From SSC3 sp963769585 (lineage in GTDB: Bacteria > Actinomycetota > Actinomycetes > Propionibacteriales > Nocardioidaceae), in contig CAVYMJ010000006.1 of assembly GCA_963769585.1 (NCBI GenBank), positions 1,860,001 to 1,924,000 of the forward strand: a DNA stretch of 64,000 bases, in the 5' to 3' direction. The notes under the pieces were generated by a model. It ran no database searches. It saw nothing but the letters and a program-made list of their open reading frames with translations, and was not told where the DNA came from. A program made the position numbers and the translations under genes. Shown one piece after another: positions 1 through 9,358 of this stretch. The number at the start of each line of letters is the position of its first letter. The first letter of the stretch is position 1.

Positions 1-599
1 CGATCTGGAACAACGGCGAGCCGTTGTTCTACGACGAGACCGGCTACGGCGGCCTGTCGGACATGGCGCGCTACTACATCGGCGGGCTGCTCAAGCACGC
101 TCCGTCGCTGCTGGCCTTCACTAACCCGACGGTGAACTCCTACCACCGCCTGGTGCCCGGCTTCGAGGCCCCGATCTCGCTGGTCTACAGCCAGCGGAAC
201 CGCTCGGCCTGCGTGCGCATCCCGATCACGGGCTCGAACCCGAAGGCCAAGCGCATCGAGTTCCGCTGCCCCGACCCGTCGGCCAACCCGTACCTCGCCT
301 TCTCGGCGCTGCTGCTGGCCGGCCTGGACGGCATCAAGAACAAGATCGAGCCGCCGGCTCCGGTCGACAAGGACATCTACGAGCTTCCGCCGGACGAGAT
401 GGCCGAGATCAACCAGGTCCCGACCTCGCTCGGTGCCGTGCTGGACAACCTCGAGGGCGACCACGAGTTCCTCACCGAGGGCAATGTGTTCACGCCCGAC
501 CTGATCGAGACCTGGATCGACTTCAAGCGTCAGAACGAGATCCTGCCCGTGCAGCTTCGGCCGCACCCGCACGAGTTCGAGCTCTATTACGACATCTAG
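1..599 (+). CDS. glnA: Glutamine synthetase type I (GlnA1), C-terminal part
   Basis: Partial gene: the reading frame is open from base 3 and the start lies upstream of the window. The product makes glutamine from glutamate, ammonia and ATP in the cytoplasm. The visible ~199 residues contain the C-terminal catalytic domain with the ANPYLAF stretch typical of GS-I. The adenylylation loop DIYELPP carries the modifiable tyrosine (codon 378-380), so this is the GlnE-regulated isoform. It ends in YYDI, as housekeeping actinobacterial GlnA1 does. A strong terminator follows 40 bases downstream. In mycobacteria glnE and glnA2 lie directly next to glnA1; here they are about 55 kb away. Confidence 0.95.
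   Translation, partial: IWNNGEPLFYDETGYGGLSDMARYYIGGLLKHAPSLLAFTNPTVNSYHRLVPGFEAPISLVYSQRNRSACVRIPITGSNPKAKRIEFRCPDPSANPYLAFSALLLAGLDGIKNKIEPPAPVDKDIYELPPDEMAEINQVPTSLGAVLDNLEGDHEFLTEGNVFTPDLIETWIDFKRQNEILPVQLRPHPHEFELYYDI
584..597 (+). other. Attachment-site-like core in the glnA1 3' end
   Basis: CTATTACGACATCT covers the last codons of glnA1 and recurs exactly at 8623-8636, beside a relic of a tyrosine recombinase. A protein-gene 3' end is a plausible integration target because a copy carried by the element restores the reading frame. The assignment as an att core is inference. Confidence 0.45.
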
Positions 600-639
600 T
601 CACTTGTGCACGTAGAGCTCGAATCAGAGGTCTGAACAC

Positions 640-670
640 GAAGGCCCCGAGCCTCACGCTCGGGGTCTTC
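640..670 (+). terminator. Intrinsic-type terminator after glnA1
   Basis: A 12-bp stem (one G-T pair) with a 7-base loop, from GAAGGCCCCGAG to CTCGGGGTCTTC, begins 40 bases after the glnA1 stop. There is no long T-run, as is common for high-GC actinobacterial terminators. Confidence 0.8.
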
Positions 671-883
671 GCACTTGTAAAGCTGCGTCCCCACCGCGCT
701 TTGCGACGCAAACAGGGCCACAACAGCCTCCCCCGCTGCCTATCCACCTGTCACCCGGACATGCAGCAGACCCTTCGGGGTTTCTACGCGCCGATCACGC
801 CCAATCGCTGTGAACGATCCGGTCAATGGGACTCGGTCAACAACGCTTGCGCAGTCCAGAAGGGGGTCAGCTAGTGCACTGCG

Positions 884-1522
884 TCAGCTGTGGCCGAGCC
901 CTGCGTCCCTGGCCTTGACGATTGCCTGGGGGCGGTCGGCCACCCGCAGCTTGGCGAAGACGTTGGAGACGTGGTTGCGGACGGTCTTGAGGCTGAGGAC
1001 GAGCTCGTCAGCGATCGCCTGGTTGTTCTTGCCCGACGCCACGAGCTCGAGCACCTCCCGTTCCCGCTCCGTCAGGTCGGGAAAGGTGGTCGCCGGGGGC
1101 GCCGCGAAGTAGCCGAGCAGGCGTGTGGCGACGGCCGCCCCGAACACGGCCTCGCCGGCAGCGACGCTGCGGATGGCCCGTTCCACGTCGTCCTGGCCCG
1201 CGCCCTTGAGCAGGTAGCCGCGGGCGCCGGCACGCATTGCGGTGAACACACTGTCGTCGTCCTCGAACATCGTGAGGACCAGGACTCCGACACCCGGGGC
1301 GCGGGCGGTGATCTCCCGGGTGGCGTCGATGCCACTCATTCCGGGCATCGAGAGATCCATCAGCACTACGTCGGGCTGCAGCTCGAGCGTAAGCGTGACC
1401 GCAGCCTGTCCGTCCGGCGCCTCACCCACGAGCGTGATGTCCGCAGCACCGGCAAGCGAGTTGACGATTCCTTGACGGAACAGGGGGTGGTCGTCGGCCA
1501 CGACGACGCGAATCCCGGTCAT
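884..1522 (-). CDS. NarL/LuxR-type response regulator
   Basis: 212 residues. The receiver domain (about 4-120) has the acidic pair D10/D11, phospho-acceptor D56 in LMDLS and K106 in YLLKG. The C-terminal LuxR HTH (about 150-205) has LTEREREVLEL and KTVRNHVSNVF. The start codon overlaps the stop of the upstream histidine kinase by ATGA (1519-1522), so the two are translationally coupled and form a two-component pair. The regulon is not evident; the nearest divergent genes are the lipoproteins from 3710 on. Confidence 0.93.
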   Translation of the reverse strand: MTGIRVVVADDHPLFRQGIVNSLAGAADITLVGEAPDGQAAVTLTLELQPDVVLMDLSMPGMSGIDATREITARAPGVGVLVLTMFEDDDSVFTAMRAGARGYLLKGAGQDDVERAIRSVAAGEAVFGAAVATRLLGYFAAPPATTFPDLTEREREVLELVASGKNNQAIADELVLSLKTVRNHVSNVFAKLRVADRPQAIVKARDAGLGHS

Positions 1523-3546
1523 GACGCGCCCACCGGCAGCCGAGCCACGACGCTGGTGCCGCCACCGGCCCGGTCACCCACCGTCAAGGTGCCTCCCAGC
1601 TCGCGCGCCCGTTCCCGCATCGACTGCATGCCCACGCCCGAGTGACTGTTCGGCGACACCCCCCGGCCGTCGTCCGCGATCTCCAGCTCCACGGCATCGC
1701 AGAACTCGAACTGCACCGTGCAGCGCCGGGCGTGCGCATGGCGTTCGACGTTGTTGATCGCTTCCATCGCAATGCGGTACGCCGCGACCTCGACGGCGGC
1801 CGGCAGGGCCGGAAACGGGGCGATGGCCTCGACAGCCACCTTGAGCGTCCCGTCAGCGGCCGAGACCCGAGCGGCGTGCTCGCTCAGCGCCCCCACCAGG
1901 CCGAACTCGTCGAGGGCCGGCGGTCGCAGGTCGTAGACGAGTCGGCGGACGTCGGTGATCGCGTGCTGCATCTGGGTGCGCAGCTCGAAGAGCAGCTGCT
2001 CGGCCTGCTCTGGATCCACGGACACAGCGCGCCGGGAGGCGTCGAGACTCAGCACGGCGGCGGCCAGCGTGGGTCCGAGCCCGTCGTGGAGGTCGCGGCG
2101 AACCCTCCGACGCTCTTCCTCGCGGGCAGTGACTAGTCGCTCACGAGAGTGCTGAAGGTCGGCCGTCAGTCGGACCGCGTGCACCACCACCCCAGCCTGG
2201 GCCGCAAGGTCGTCGAGGAGGTGCTCGTCGGCAGACGAGAGGTCGCGGCCCGGCGGCACGCCGATCACGAGCTCGGCCACGTGCGCCCCCCGGTAGAGCA
2301 GCGGCCGGACTTCAGGACGTGCTCGGTCGAGGTTGCCGTGCGTCGCGGCGGTCTGCGCTGCGCCCTCGCGGGTGAAATTGACCGCGACGTACGGGACGCG
2401 CAACGCCTCGGCCACCGAGACGACGACGGTCTGCAGCACCTGGCCGGGCGCGAGGGTGGCGTGCACGCGGTCACCCAGCAGGCGCAGCGCTTGGTAAGGG
2501 TCGGACCGATAGCCGTAGATCCACCGGTCGACACGGCGCTGAAGCCGCTCGCGCAGGGGCTGGACGGCCACCGCGACCGTCCCAGCCGCGATCACGCCCG
2601 CCCAGCCGCGAGACCCGAGCAGCACGTCAAGCCCAGCCACCAAGGCCACGTAGCCGGCAACCACGACCAGTGTCAGCACGCCGTAGACCAGGGTGCGGTT
2701 GACCACGACGTCGATGTCATAGAGGCGGTAGCGCAGCACCGAGATCGCGATCGCGCAGCAGAAGGCGACGATGGCCAGCCCCAGCAAGAGCTGGGTGACG
2801 ACGGCTGGCGATCCAGAGATCAGTGCGCTCTCGATCGCCCAGGACGCGAGCGCGACCGGAAACAGCACGGCAGCGTAGGCGATCCACTTGAGCTGGCTCC
2901 GCACCTCCCGCGTGGCATGGCGGAACCGGATCACCATGGACCCGACGATCAGACCCAGCACCACGATCATGCCGGTGACGCCGACGGCGAGCATCACCTC
3001 GGTGACTCTCGGTGCGAGTACGCCGAACGGCTCGATCGCCTCCAAAGCCTCGAGACGCTGCTCGTCTCCGAGAAGGCCGCCGAACAGTGACAGCGCGACC
3101 GTGACAACACCCATGACGGCCACCGGCCGCCACCGCCGCGATGGGAGCCTGCCATCCGGCAGGAGGAAGAGAATCGCACCCAGGAGGGCGAACCACAGCG
3201 GCCACCACGAGTTCTCCCACGCCGCGGCGAAGCGAACGCCAGGCAGGTCGGCCCCGTGGTGGAGCGAGTACCCGGCGTAGGCACCGGCAAGACCGTCGAG
3301 CCCCATCGCGGCAGCCACGCCCAGCAGCAGCCAGCCGATGGGATTCACCGGGACCTTCACCGCCAGGACCATCCCGACGATGAGGAGCATGGTCAGCGCG
3401 CCGAAGTTCCAGGCGAGCTCCACCGCTTCATAGCCGTACGCCCCGAGCGACTCGAGGAGGAGGATGCCGGGGACGGAGAGAGCGATCACCGATCCGCTGC
3501 ACCAGGCCACGGCCCGCGAGCTGGGAGCGAGCTGGGAGGCCGTCAT
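1519..3546 (-). CDS. Membrane sensor histidine kinase (HisKA_3 / NarX-DegS class)
   Basis: 675 residues. The N-terminal half holds several hydrophobic segments (roughly 15-35, 48-82, 112-130, 140-158, 182-205, 218-272, 285-305), followed by a GAF-like region (about 350-460). The dimerisation/phospho-acceptor box is RRDLHDG with H487, followed by a HATPase domain with an N-box around 598-606 and DDGRG at 625-629. It is expected to phosphorylate the coupled response regulator downstream. The kinase at 19152 has the same layout and similar N-terminal sequence (WLLL, PDGRLPS), so the two systems are paralogues. Confidence 0.93.
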   Translation of the reverse strand: MTASQLAPSSRAVAWCSGSVIALSVPGILLLESLGAYGYEAVELAWNFGALTMLLIVGMVLAVKVPVNPIGWLLLGVAAAMGLDGLAGAYAGYSLHHGADLPGVRFAAAWENSWWPLWFALLGAILFLLPDGRLPSRRWRPVAVMGVVTVALSLFGGLLGDEQRLEALEAIEPFGVLAPRVTEVMLAVGVTGMIVVLGLIVGSMVIRFRHATREVRSQLKWIAYAAVLFPVALASWAIESALISGSPAVVTQLLLGLAIVAFCCAIAISVLRYRLYDIDVVVNRTLVYGVLTLVVVAGYVALVAGLDVLLGSRGWAGVIAAGTVAVAVQPLRERLQRRVDRWIYGYRSDPYQALRLLGDRVHATLAPGQVLQTVVVSVAEALRVPYVAVNFTREGAAQTAATHGNLDRARPEVRPLLYRGAHVAELVIGVPPGRDLSSADEHLLDDLAAQAGVVVHAVRLTADLQHSRERLVTAREEERRRVRRDLHDGLGPTLAAAVLSLDASRRAVSVDPEQAEQLLFELRTQMQHAITDVRRLVYDLRPPALDEFGLVGALSEHAARVSAADGTLKVAVEAIAPFPALPAAVEVAAYRIAMEAINNVERHAHARRCTVQFEFCDAVELEIADDGRGVSPNSHSGVGMQSMRERARELGGTLTVGDRAGGGTSVVARLPVGAS

Positions 3547-3709
3547 GGCCGCGATTGTCCTCGCCCGACAGGCCCGTGTCTCTACGCATCGTCATCTTCC
3601 CGGCAGGCCGGGACCAAAGTTCCCGAGACGGCCGGGACGAGGTGACCTTGTGGCGTGGGACGGCTGATGTCGACCATCAGGAGCGGGGGGCAAGACAGGT
3701 GGGAAAGCC

Positions 3710-4831
3710 TTGAAGCGAAGCCACAACCGCGAGGTCTCGGGCGAGGAACTCGCCAGACGAAAAGGACTGTTCTTCGTCCTGGCGGCAGTGCTTGCCGTCG
3801 GCGGTCTCGTTGGTTGCGGGTCCGACGAGAGCGGGGAGCCGCGGGCCACGCTCTCGGAGTCGAGTCCTGCCTCCGAGACGAGCGACTCCCCCACCGAGGA
3901 CACCGACGACTCGCTGCTCGACCCCAACCCGTTCGGCGGCGACGAGTCCTGGATTGCCTACCAGTCGAGCCGCACCGGCATGGGTGTCTGGCTCATCCAC
4001 CCCGACGGCACCGAAGACCATCAGATCTCGTTCGGCCTCCCGGACGGTAAGCTTCCCCAACTTCCGGACTGGTCTCCCGACGGCACCAGCCTCGTCATCA
4101 CGTCGCGGGGGGACTTCACGTCGCCCGATCCGGTGTTCGAGTACGACCTGGCCACCGGGACCTCTCGCGAGCTCTTCGAGTGCGAGTTGCCGTGCCTGGG
4201 GGACGACGAGCCGGTGTACTCGCCCGACGGGACGCAGGTGGCGTTCATCCGAGCGCTGGCGCCAATCAAGAACGACCTGCCGTCGGACTGCTCGTTGTGG
4301 ATCGGGGACGTCGCCACCACCAAGGTCCACCGGGTAACTCACAACACCAAGACTGCGTGCGATCGCGAGTACAACCCGCGATGGTCACCGGACGGCACCC
4401 AACTGACGTACTGGCGGCAGCCGTCCATGGACGGCAAGTCATCGATCACCGCGGTCTTCGTCATGAGCGCCGAAGGCACCGGAGAGCGCCGACTCACCGA
4501 CCCCGCGATGGAGGCCGGTGAGTCAGTCTGGTCGCGCGATGGGGAGTGGATCACCTTCGCCACCCACCCACTCGCTCAGTTCGACTCGGGGGAGTCGCAT
4601 CTGTACCGCATGCATCCCGACGGCACTGGGCTCGAGAAACTCACCGACTTCAGCAGCGCGGAGTTGCGGGCCACGCAACCGCAGTACACCCCCGACGGCA
4701 GGTGGATCGTGTTCACCGCGGTGACCCCGACCACGCGAAGCCTGTGGGCGATCCCAGCGAACGGCGGAAACCCCGTTGAGATCGCTGCGGACGGCATCTA
4801 CACCCACGGCACCTGGCAACCGACTTCGTAG
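3710..4831 (+). CDS. PD40/TolB-like propeller lipoprotein
   Basis: 373 residues, starting at TTG 3710. After a basic N-terminus and hydrophobic segment comes a lipobox LVGC with C36, then a Ser/Thr/Asp-rich linker and a domain with repeated SPDGT / SPDGTQ boxes typical of TolB-type six-bladed propellers. It is expected on the outer face of the membrane, and no ligand can be named. The next gene encodes a second PD40 lipoprotein, so the two probably arose by duplication. An upstream start is possible, but the lipobox fixes the mature end. Confidence 0.85.
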   Translation: MKRSHNREVSGEELARRKGLFFVLAAVLAVGGLVGCGSDESGEPRATLSESSPASETSDSPTEDTDDSLLDPNPFGGDESWIAYQSSRTGMGVWLIHPDGTEDHQISFGLPDGKLPQLPDWSPDGTSLVITSRGDFTSPDPVFEYDLATGTSRELFECELPCLGDDEPVYSPDGTQVAFIRALAPIKNDLPSDCSLWIGDVATTKVHRVTHNTKTACDREYNPRWSPDGTQLTYWRQPSMDGKSSITAVFVMSAEGTGERRLTDPAMEAGESVWSRDGEWITFATHPLAQFDSGESHLYRMHPDGTGLEKLTDFSSAELRATQPQYTPDGRWIVFTAVTPTTRSLWAIPANGGNPVEIAADGIYTHGTWQPTS

Positions 4832-4890
4832 CGCATCTCGGACGGGCCACGTGTGATGAGACCTGACACTCGACCTCTGAGGAGACTAGC

Positions 4891-5882
4891 ATGAACATCA
4901 AATCAGTCGTGACCGCTCTGGCTGGGGTGATGGTGTGCGTGGCCGGGTGCAACTCGTCGGACGACGGGGCGAAGGACGACGCCCCGCCGTCGTCGGCGAG
5001 CGTCGAGACCGAGGCCCCAGCGCTGAACGGACGGCTCATGTTCTCCCGCTTCGACGAGGCCACCCACGAGTTCGTCAGCACCCACCTGGCCCGACCGGAC
5101 GGCACGGACGAGGTCGAGCTTGTGCTGCCCGGCCCCGAGGGGGCGGCCGGTTCTCTCACAGCGGCGCCGAGATCGCGGTGATGACGATCCGGGAGGACGA
5201 ACGCATCGGCACCGCGGTCATCGCCCCGGACGGCACCCTCGATCGCGTGCTGGAGATCTCCGACCCGACACTGAATCTGGTGTGCACGACCTGGTCACCC
5301 GACGACACGCGTCTGGCGTGCGAGGGCTGGGACGACACCGACGAGTCGCGTCGAGGGATCTACTCGGTCAGCGCCGCCGACGGCAGCGACCTCCAACGGC
5401 TCACGTCCTCGCCCGAGGGGCTCGTCGACTACCCAGGTGACTACTCGCCCGACGGCACGCTGTTCAGCTTCCTGCGTACCGAGGACGAGGAGGAAGGTGC
5501 GCTCATGATCGTCGACCCGTCCGGGGGCGAGCCTCGTGGGCTGGCAGCCGGCCCGTTCGAGGACCCGGGCCGCTTCTCGCCGGACGGGACCTCGGTGCTC
5601 ACCGCTGGAGGCGGCGTGATCGCGACCCTCGATCTCGACGGCGAGATCATCGACCAGGTCAAGGACAGCGGGGCCCACCTCTTCGGTGGCGTGTGGTCGC
5701 CCGACGGCCAGTGGATCGCCTACTCGCGAAGCGTCGGCGGCCCGTTCGCCGACCTGTACCTCAGCCGCCCCGACGGCAGCGACCGCCGGCAGTTGACCGA
5801 CACTCCGGACAACGAAGCCCAGCTCGACTGGGGCGCTGGGAGCCCAGCCAGCATCGAGTCCTTGCCATCCGAGAGCGACTGA
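4891..5882 (+). pseudogene. PD40 propeller lipoprotein, frameshifted
   Basis: Starts at ATG 4891 after a good ribosome site (GAGGAG). It begins with a signal peptide and lipobox VAGC, then runs into a stop at 5181. The rest of the propeller continues in the -1 frame from about 5140 (GGGRFSHSGAE onward) to 5882, with SPDDT and SPDGT boxes. Restoring one G in the G5 run at 5139-5143 gives one continuous ~330-residue protein. It is either a real single-base deletion or a sequencing error. The 3' part abuts the next gene (TGA then GTG at 5883), which suggests the operon was recently intact. Confidence 0.8.
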
Positions 5883-6512
5883 GTGGCAGCCATGTGGAAC
5901 ATCACGGAGCTCACCAGCGAAGAACTCGGCACACTGCGCAACCGATACGAACCACTCACGCAATCGATTCGCGAGCTGATCGACGCTGCAGTCAGGACCG
6001 AGGTCGATGACGATCTTGTGCAGTCGGTCAAGCTCGGGGTCGACGCCGCAGTGGCGAAGCTGCGCACTCGTCAGAGCCCCGGCAGTCTGCCCGTGTGCGT
6101 CACGCCCGAGGGCGAGATCGTCAACTGGGGCAACGCCGGAGACGGAACCCGCAACCCGCTCGCGCCCCCGCTGGTCATCCGCACCGAGAGCCCGACCCGG
6201 GCTCATGTCGACGTCGACCTCGCTGCTCCGTACGAAGGAGCTCCGGATCATCTCCACGGGGGCTACGGCGCCCTGGTCCTCGATCACCTCCTCGGTTTCG
6301 TCGCGAGCCAGGGCAGTCCTGAGACGGTCGCGGCGACCGGAACGATCACCCTGCGTTACGTGCGGCCCACACGACTGGGTCGCCTCCACGCTCTCGCCGA
6401 GATCGAGCGCACCGAGGGTCGCAAGATCTTCCTGACCGGTCAGCTCGCCGACGCCGACGGAACCACGGTCACTGCCGAAGCTGTCTACATCGCACTGCGA
6501 CAAGGGGCGTGA
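5883..6512 (+). CDS. PaaI-like hotdog-fold thioesterase
   Basis: 209 residues, starting at GTG 5883 immediately after the previous stop; ATG 5892 is an alternative start. The central DHLHGGYGALVLDH segment is the characteristic hotdog helix with the HGG-type signature of PaaI/YiiD-like acyl-CoA thioesterases, followed by strands TITLRYVRPT and GRKIFLTGQLAD. The expected role is cytoplasmic hydrolysis of an acyl-CoA. The preceding ~100 residues are less conserved. The substrate cannot be inferred from neighbours, which are lipoproteins. Confidence 0.85.
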   Translation: MAAMWNITELTSEELGTLRNRYEPLTQSIRELIDAAVRTEVDDDLVQSVKLGVDAAVAKLRTRQSPGSLPVCVTPEGEIVNWGNAGDGTRNPLAPPLVIRTESPTRAHVDVDLAAPYEGAPDHLHGGYGALVLDHLLGFVASQGSPETVAATGTITLRYVRPTRLGRLHALAEIERTEGRKIFLTGQLADADGTTVTAEAVYIALRQGA

Positions 6513-6548
6513 GCTCCGCTCCTATCCCCCACCCGAAAGAGGACCGAT

Positions 6549-7601
6549 ATGAGTACTGCCCATCGGGCGTCAGGCGTGGCGCGTCGTTCTCCTGCCCTGG
6601 TCGCCGCGACAGCGCTGCTCCTGCTCGGAGCATGCGGTGACGACGCCGACGAGCGCTCTGACGACCCGACGACCGCGGCGGCGCCGGCTGGACCGACGTA
6701 CAGCACGACAGCGTTCGTCATGCCCTTCGACGTCACAGTGCCCGAGTGGCTGCCGTCCGATGTCACCACTGACGCAACCAACTTCGTCACCTGGGACCCC
6801 CAGCTGGGGAAGGAACCGGCTGTGCGGTTCCTCGTCCCCGTGGATGTCTACCAACCCGGAGACACGGACCCCGTGCCTCCCCCGGCGGACTACCTCGCCT
6901 ACCTCCTGTCGCAGAGCGAACACGGCGCGACCTTCACCGACCGCACCGAGACGACCGTCGGCGGCGAGCCGGCCACACTGGTGACAGCCTCGGCCGCTGA
7001 CGCGTTGGACGGCTCGCTGGGCTGCCCGGCCGAGGGCCTCGAGGCAGCGGACTGTTACGGCGTGCAGCCGGAGCTCGCTCTGCGAATCGCGGTCGTGGAC
7101 CTTGGCGACACCACTCTCCTCGTCTGGCTCCGCCACAGCGGGGCGCCCGACACCGACGACGCTGCCCAGGAGTTCGCGGCGTTCGAGGAGATGCTCGGGA
7201 CCGTCACTTTCCGGGACAAGCCAGCACCGTCGACGGACCAGACGGAAGCAGCGTCCGCGGCCCTTGACGGGACCTGGACGACGAGCATCACCGAGGACGA
7301 GCTGGCAAGCTCTCCGCTCCTCTACGACCCCGACGAGGTCAACGACCAGAACTGGGGAGCCTTCACCTTCACGCTCGGCAACGGCGAGTTCACGTTCAGC
7401 CAGGCGAACCCGCGGGACGAGTACTCGATATCGGGCACGTTCGTCGCCGAGGATGAGACCTTACGCCTCACCCTCGACAACGGCGAGGCGTTCGCGATGC
7501 GTTACTCGATCGACGGCAACAAGCTCGTGCTCGAGCGCGACGATTCGCTCGGGGTGTCCCCGACACCCTTCGTGCTCAATCCCTGGGCGAAGATCGGCTG
7601 A
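6549..7601 (+). CDS. Lipoprotein of unknown function
   Basis: 350 residues with ATG 6549 behind GAAAGAGG. Signal peptide with lipobox LGAC (C29) followed by an Asp/Thr-rich linker. Two parts follow: residues about 45-225 resemble the secreted TTLLVWLRHSG-type domain found in many actinobacterial lipoproteins, and residues about 235-350 look like a small beta-rich domain (GTFVAEDETLRLTLDNGE). No enzyme motif is visible. It sits in the run of exported proteins from 3.7 to 8.45 kb. Confidence 0.75.
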   Translation: MSTAHRASGVARRSPALVAATALLLLGACGDDADERSDDPTTAAAPAGPTYSTTAFVMPFDVTVPEWLPSDVTTDATNFVTWDPQLGKEPAVRFLVPVDVYQPGDTDPVPPPADYLAYLLSQSEHGATFTDRTETTVGGEPATLVTASAADALDGSLGCPAEGLEAADCYGVQPELALRIAVVDLGDTTLLVWLRHSGAPDTDDAAQEFAAFEEMLGTVTFRDKPAPSTDQTEAASAALDGTWTTSITEDELASSPLLYDPDEVNDQNWGAFTFTLGNGEFTFSQANPRDEYSISGTFVAEDETLRLTLDNGEAFAMRYSIDGNKLVLERDDSLGVSPTPFVLNPWAKIG

Positions 7602-7616
7602 GGGACGGACACGACA

Positions 7617-8450
7617 ATGACCCGATCCTTGGTTGCCGTGCCCCTGCTGATCGTGCTCGCAGCGGCCCTCGGTTCCTGTGCAGACGACGACGGTGAGCCG
7701 ACGGCCGCCGATCCGAGCTTCCACTCCGCCTCCCCCTCGATCGCCGTCGATCCAGCGTCGGAGCCTTCGCTAGAGGGCAAATTTCCGGTCGACGGAGACA
7801 GGAAGCTGGCACTGGTCTGCTGGGGCGAGGGGTCGCCGACCGTGCTTCTGGAGACCGGTGGGGTCAACATCGACGAGTGGACGGGCTCTGGGGTGGTCGG
7901 AGCACTCGCCAGCGGCACTCGGGTGTGCACCTACGACCGCGCAGGCACCGGCCGGAGCGACCCCGCGCCCACCGAGCGGCGGGACGCTGATGACGTGGTC
8001 ACGGAGGCGGACGCGCTGCTCCGAGCGGCCGACCTCACAGGACCACTCGTTCTCGTCGGCCGGTCGTTCGGCGGAATGATCGTGACGCACTACGCGGAGG
8101 CGATCCCCGAGGACGTGATCGGCGTCGTCGTGCTCGACACCCCGGCCCCCTCGGCGGAGTTCACGCCCGAGAGCGAGCCCGAGCTCGTCTGGGACTTCCC
8201 CGGCAACACCGAGCGCCTCGACGTCGTGGGTGGCTTCGAGAACCGGTTCGCGAAGGACCCGCCGCAGTTCGACGCCCCGCTGCTGCTCGTCACGCCGAGC
8301 GACGGGGAAAGCACAGCCGAGAACCAGAGCTTTTGGTTGCCGAGCAGCGCCGACTCACGCCAGGTGACCTGCCCCGGGGAGCCCGATGTGCCTGGGCCAT
8401 GCGCCGACGAGATCGCGGCGTTCGTCACGGGCCTGGACAGCTCGCAGTAG
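7617..8450 (+). CDS. Alpha/beta-hydrolase-like lipoprotein, catalytic His not found
   Basis: 277 residues. The lipobox LGSC (C21) anchors it to the membrane. The fold signature is clear: VCTYDRAGTGRSDP and the nucleophile elbow GRSFGG with S150. Only H36 (linker) and H158 occur in the whole protein; neither is at the usual C-terminal position, where the sequence reads SADSRQVTCPGEP. The protein may therefore be inactive, use another base, or be C-terminally altered. It follows the previous lipoprotein by 15 bases, so co-transcription is likely. Confidence 0.8.
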   Translation: MTRSLVAVPLLIVLAAALGSCADDDGEPTAADPSFHSASPSIAVDPASEPSLEGKFPVDGDRKLALVCWGEGSPTVLLETGGVNIDEWTGSGVVGALASGTRVCTYDRAGTGRSDPAPTERRDADDVVTEADALLRAADLTGPLVLVGRSFGGMIVTHYAEAIPEDVIGVVVLDTPAPSAEFTPESEPELVWDFPGNTERLDVVGGFENRFAKDPPQFDAPLLLVTPSDGESTAENQSFWLPSSADSRQVTCPGEPDVPGPCADEIAAFVTGLDSSQ

Positions 8451-8618
8451 AAACGTCGACGCTGCGACCCGCGCTAGTCCCCAGCACTTGGGACGACCTC
8501 CAGCCAAGACGAACACCGGCCAGGTCAGGGATCCGAGAAGAAGGCCGCATTCCGTTACATGCGTGGCACAAATCGCGAAAGTCCTCGAGAGTTTGCGCAG
8601 GTCAGCATGGGTGAGTCA

Positions 8619-8638
8619 GTCACTATTACGACATCTGA
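8619..8638 (+). other. Attachment-site-like repeat (copy of the glnA1 end)
   Basis: GTCACT-ATTA-CGACATCTGA. Its inner 14 bases (8623-8636) are identical to glnA1 584-597, and the GTCACT-N4-CGACATCTGA layout recurs at 22202-22221. A tyrosine-recombinase relic lies 370 bases to the right. It is probably a displaced attachment site. Confidence 0.5.
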
Positions 8639-8653
8639 CAGACCTCGCAGCGC

Positions 8654-8700
8654 CGAAAGGGCCTCTGACCTGCATGTTTGCAGCGTCGGGGGCCCTTTCG
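8654..8700. terminator. Long hairpin beside the att-like repeat
   Basis: Perfect 10-bp arms CGAAAGGGCC / GGCCCTTTCG enclose a further imperfect stem (CTGACCTGCA with TGCAGCGTC), giving roughly 20 paired positions and a small loop. It could be an intrinsic terminator or an element-end structure. The rest of 8451-8750 shows no gene. TCTGACCTGC inside this hairpin recurs at 22235-22244, beside the other outer site. Confidence 0.6.
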
Positions 8701-8750
8701 CTTGACCTGATCCGGGCTAATCACCGCAGTGATACCGCAGTAGATCCCGC

Positions 8751-8995
8751 TCAGCCCAGTGCGACGCACTGCTGAAAGCGTCGGTAGCCACCGGTGCCGG
8801 CGACGCGGTTCCGCACCGGAATCTGCTGGCCGGTCGGGTAATCGTCGTGGTCGTGGTAGACGTCCGGGTCGGACGGGTTGCCCGAGTGGTCGCGGCGACC
8901 TTCATGGCACGCTCCTGCTGGGTGAACGGACCGCCGAACTGGCGACCCGCTTCGGAGGCTACGGCGATGCCCCGGCAGATCCGGCCGTTCAGGTT
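8751..8995 (-). pseudogene. Relic of a small mobile-element-type protein
   Basis: Read on the minus strand, ICRGIAVASEAGRQFGG and FTQQERAMKVAA lie in one frame. The downstream part (DPDVYHDHDDYPTGQQIPV, then TGGYRRFQQCVALG and stop at 8751) lies in the next frame, so a frameshift sits near 8895. Codon use in both parts is protein-like. The family is not recognised. It lies just downstream of the recombinase relic and is probably part of the same dead element. Confidence 0.45.
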
Positions 8996-9005
8996 GGGAC
9001 GAGCG

Positions 9006-9160
9006 TCAGCCCCGGGATCTGTACACGGCCGCGACTGCGGCGCGGGAGATGTCGTCCCGGTCCGGCCAGAGGTGGCCGTAGGTGTCGAGAGTCCGTCTTG
9101 GCTGACGCGTGCCGCAGCAGCGCCTGGACCATCCGACTCCGGCGCTGGCATACCGAGTGA
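9006..9160 (-). pseudogene. Tyrosine recombinase (integrase) C-terminal relic
   Basis: Minus-strand pieces MVQALLRHASAKT and TLDTYGHLWPDRDD, followed by SRAAVAAVYRSRG and stop, are the last two conserved blocks of actinobacterial phage-type integrases. They include the catalytic His (RHASAKT) and nucleophile Tyr (TYGHLWP). They lie in different frames with a one-base shift near 9088, and nothing of the N-terminal or core domains is visible upstream. It is dead, but it marks an element end next to the att-like repeat at 8619. Confidence 0.8.
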
Positions 9161-9358
9161 ATGCCCTGGCGACCCGGGCCCGATCGTGCCTTCGACCCAC
9201 TCCGCCGCGGTGCACAGACTCAGGGCGGACCGGCGCTCGGTCTGTAAGCGAGCAGGGTCTGACGTCTCCGCGGATACCGGCCATGCACGCGACAGGGATG
9301 CGGTCCCCGATTCGCCATTGACCCAACCCGCGTCGGAGGTCGCCGCTACCGTGACTTC

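Noticed and set aside
5137..5150. Programmed -1 ribosomal frameshift in the PD40 lipoprotein
   Set aside because: The G5 run is not a typical X-XXY-YYZ slippery heptamer and no stimulatory structure is evident; a missing G is simpler, especially as the same defect occurs in two other genes.
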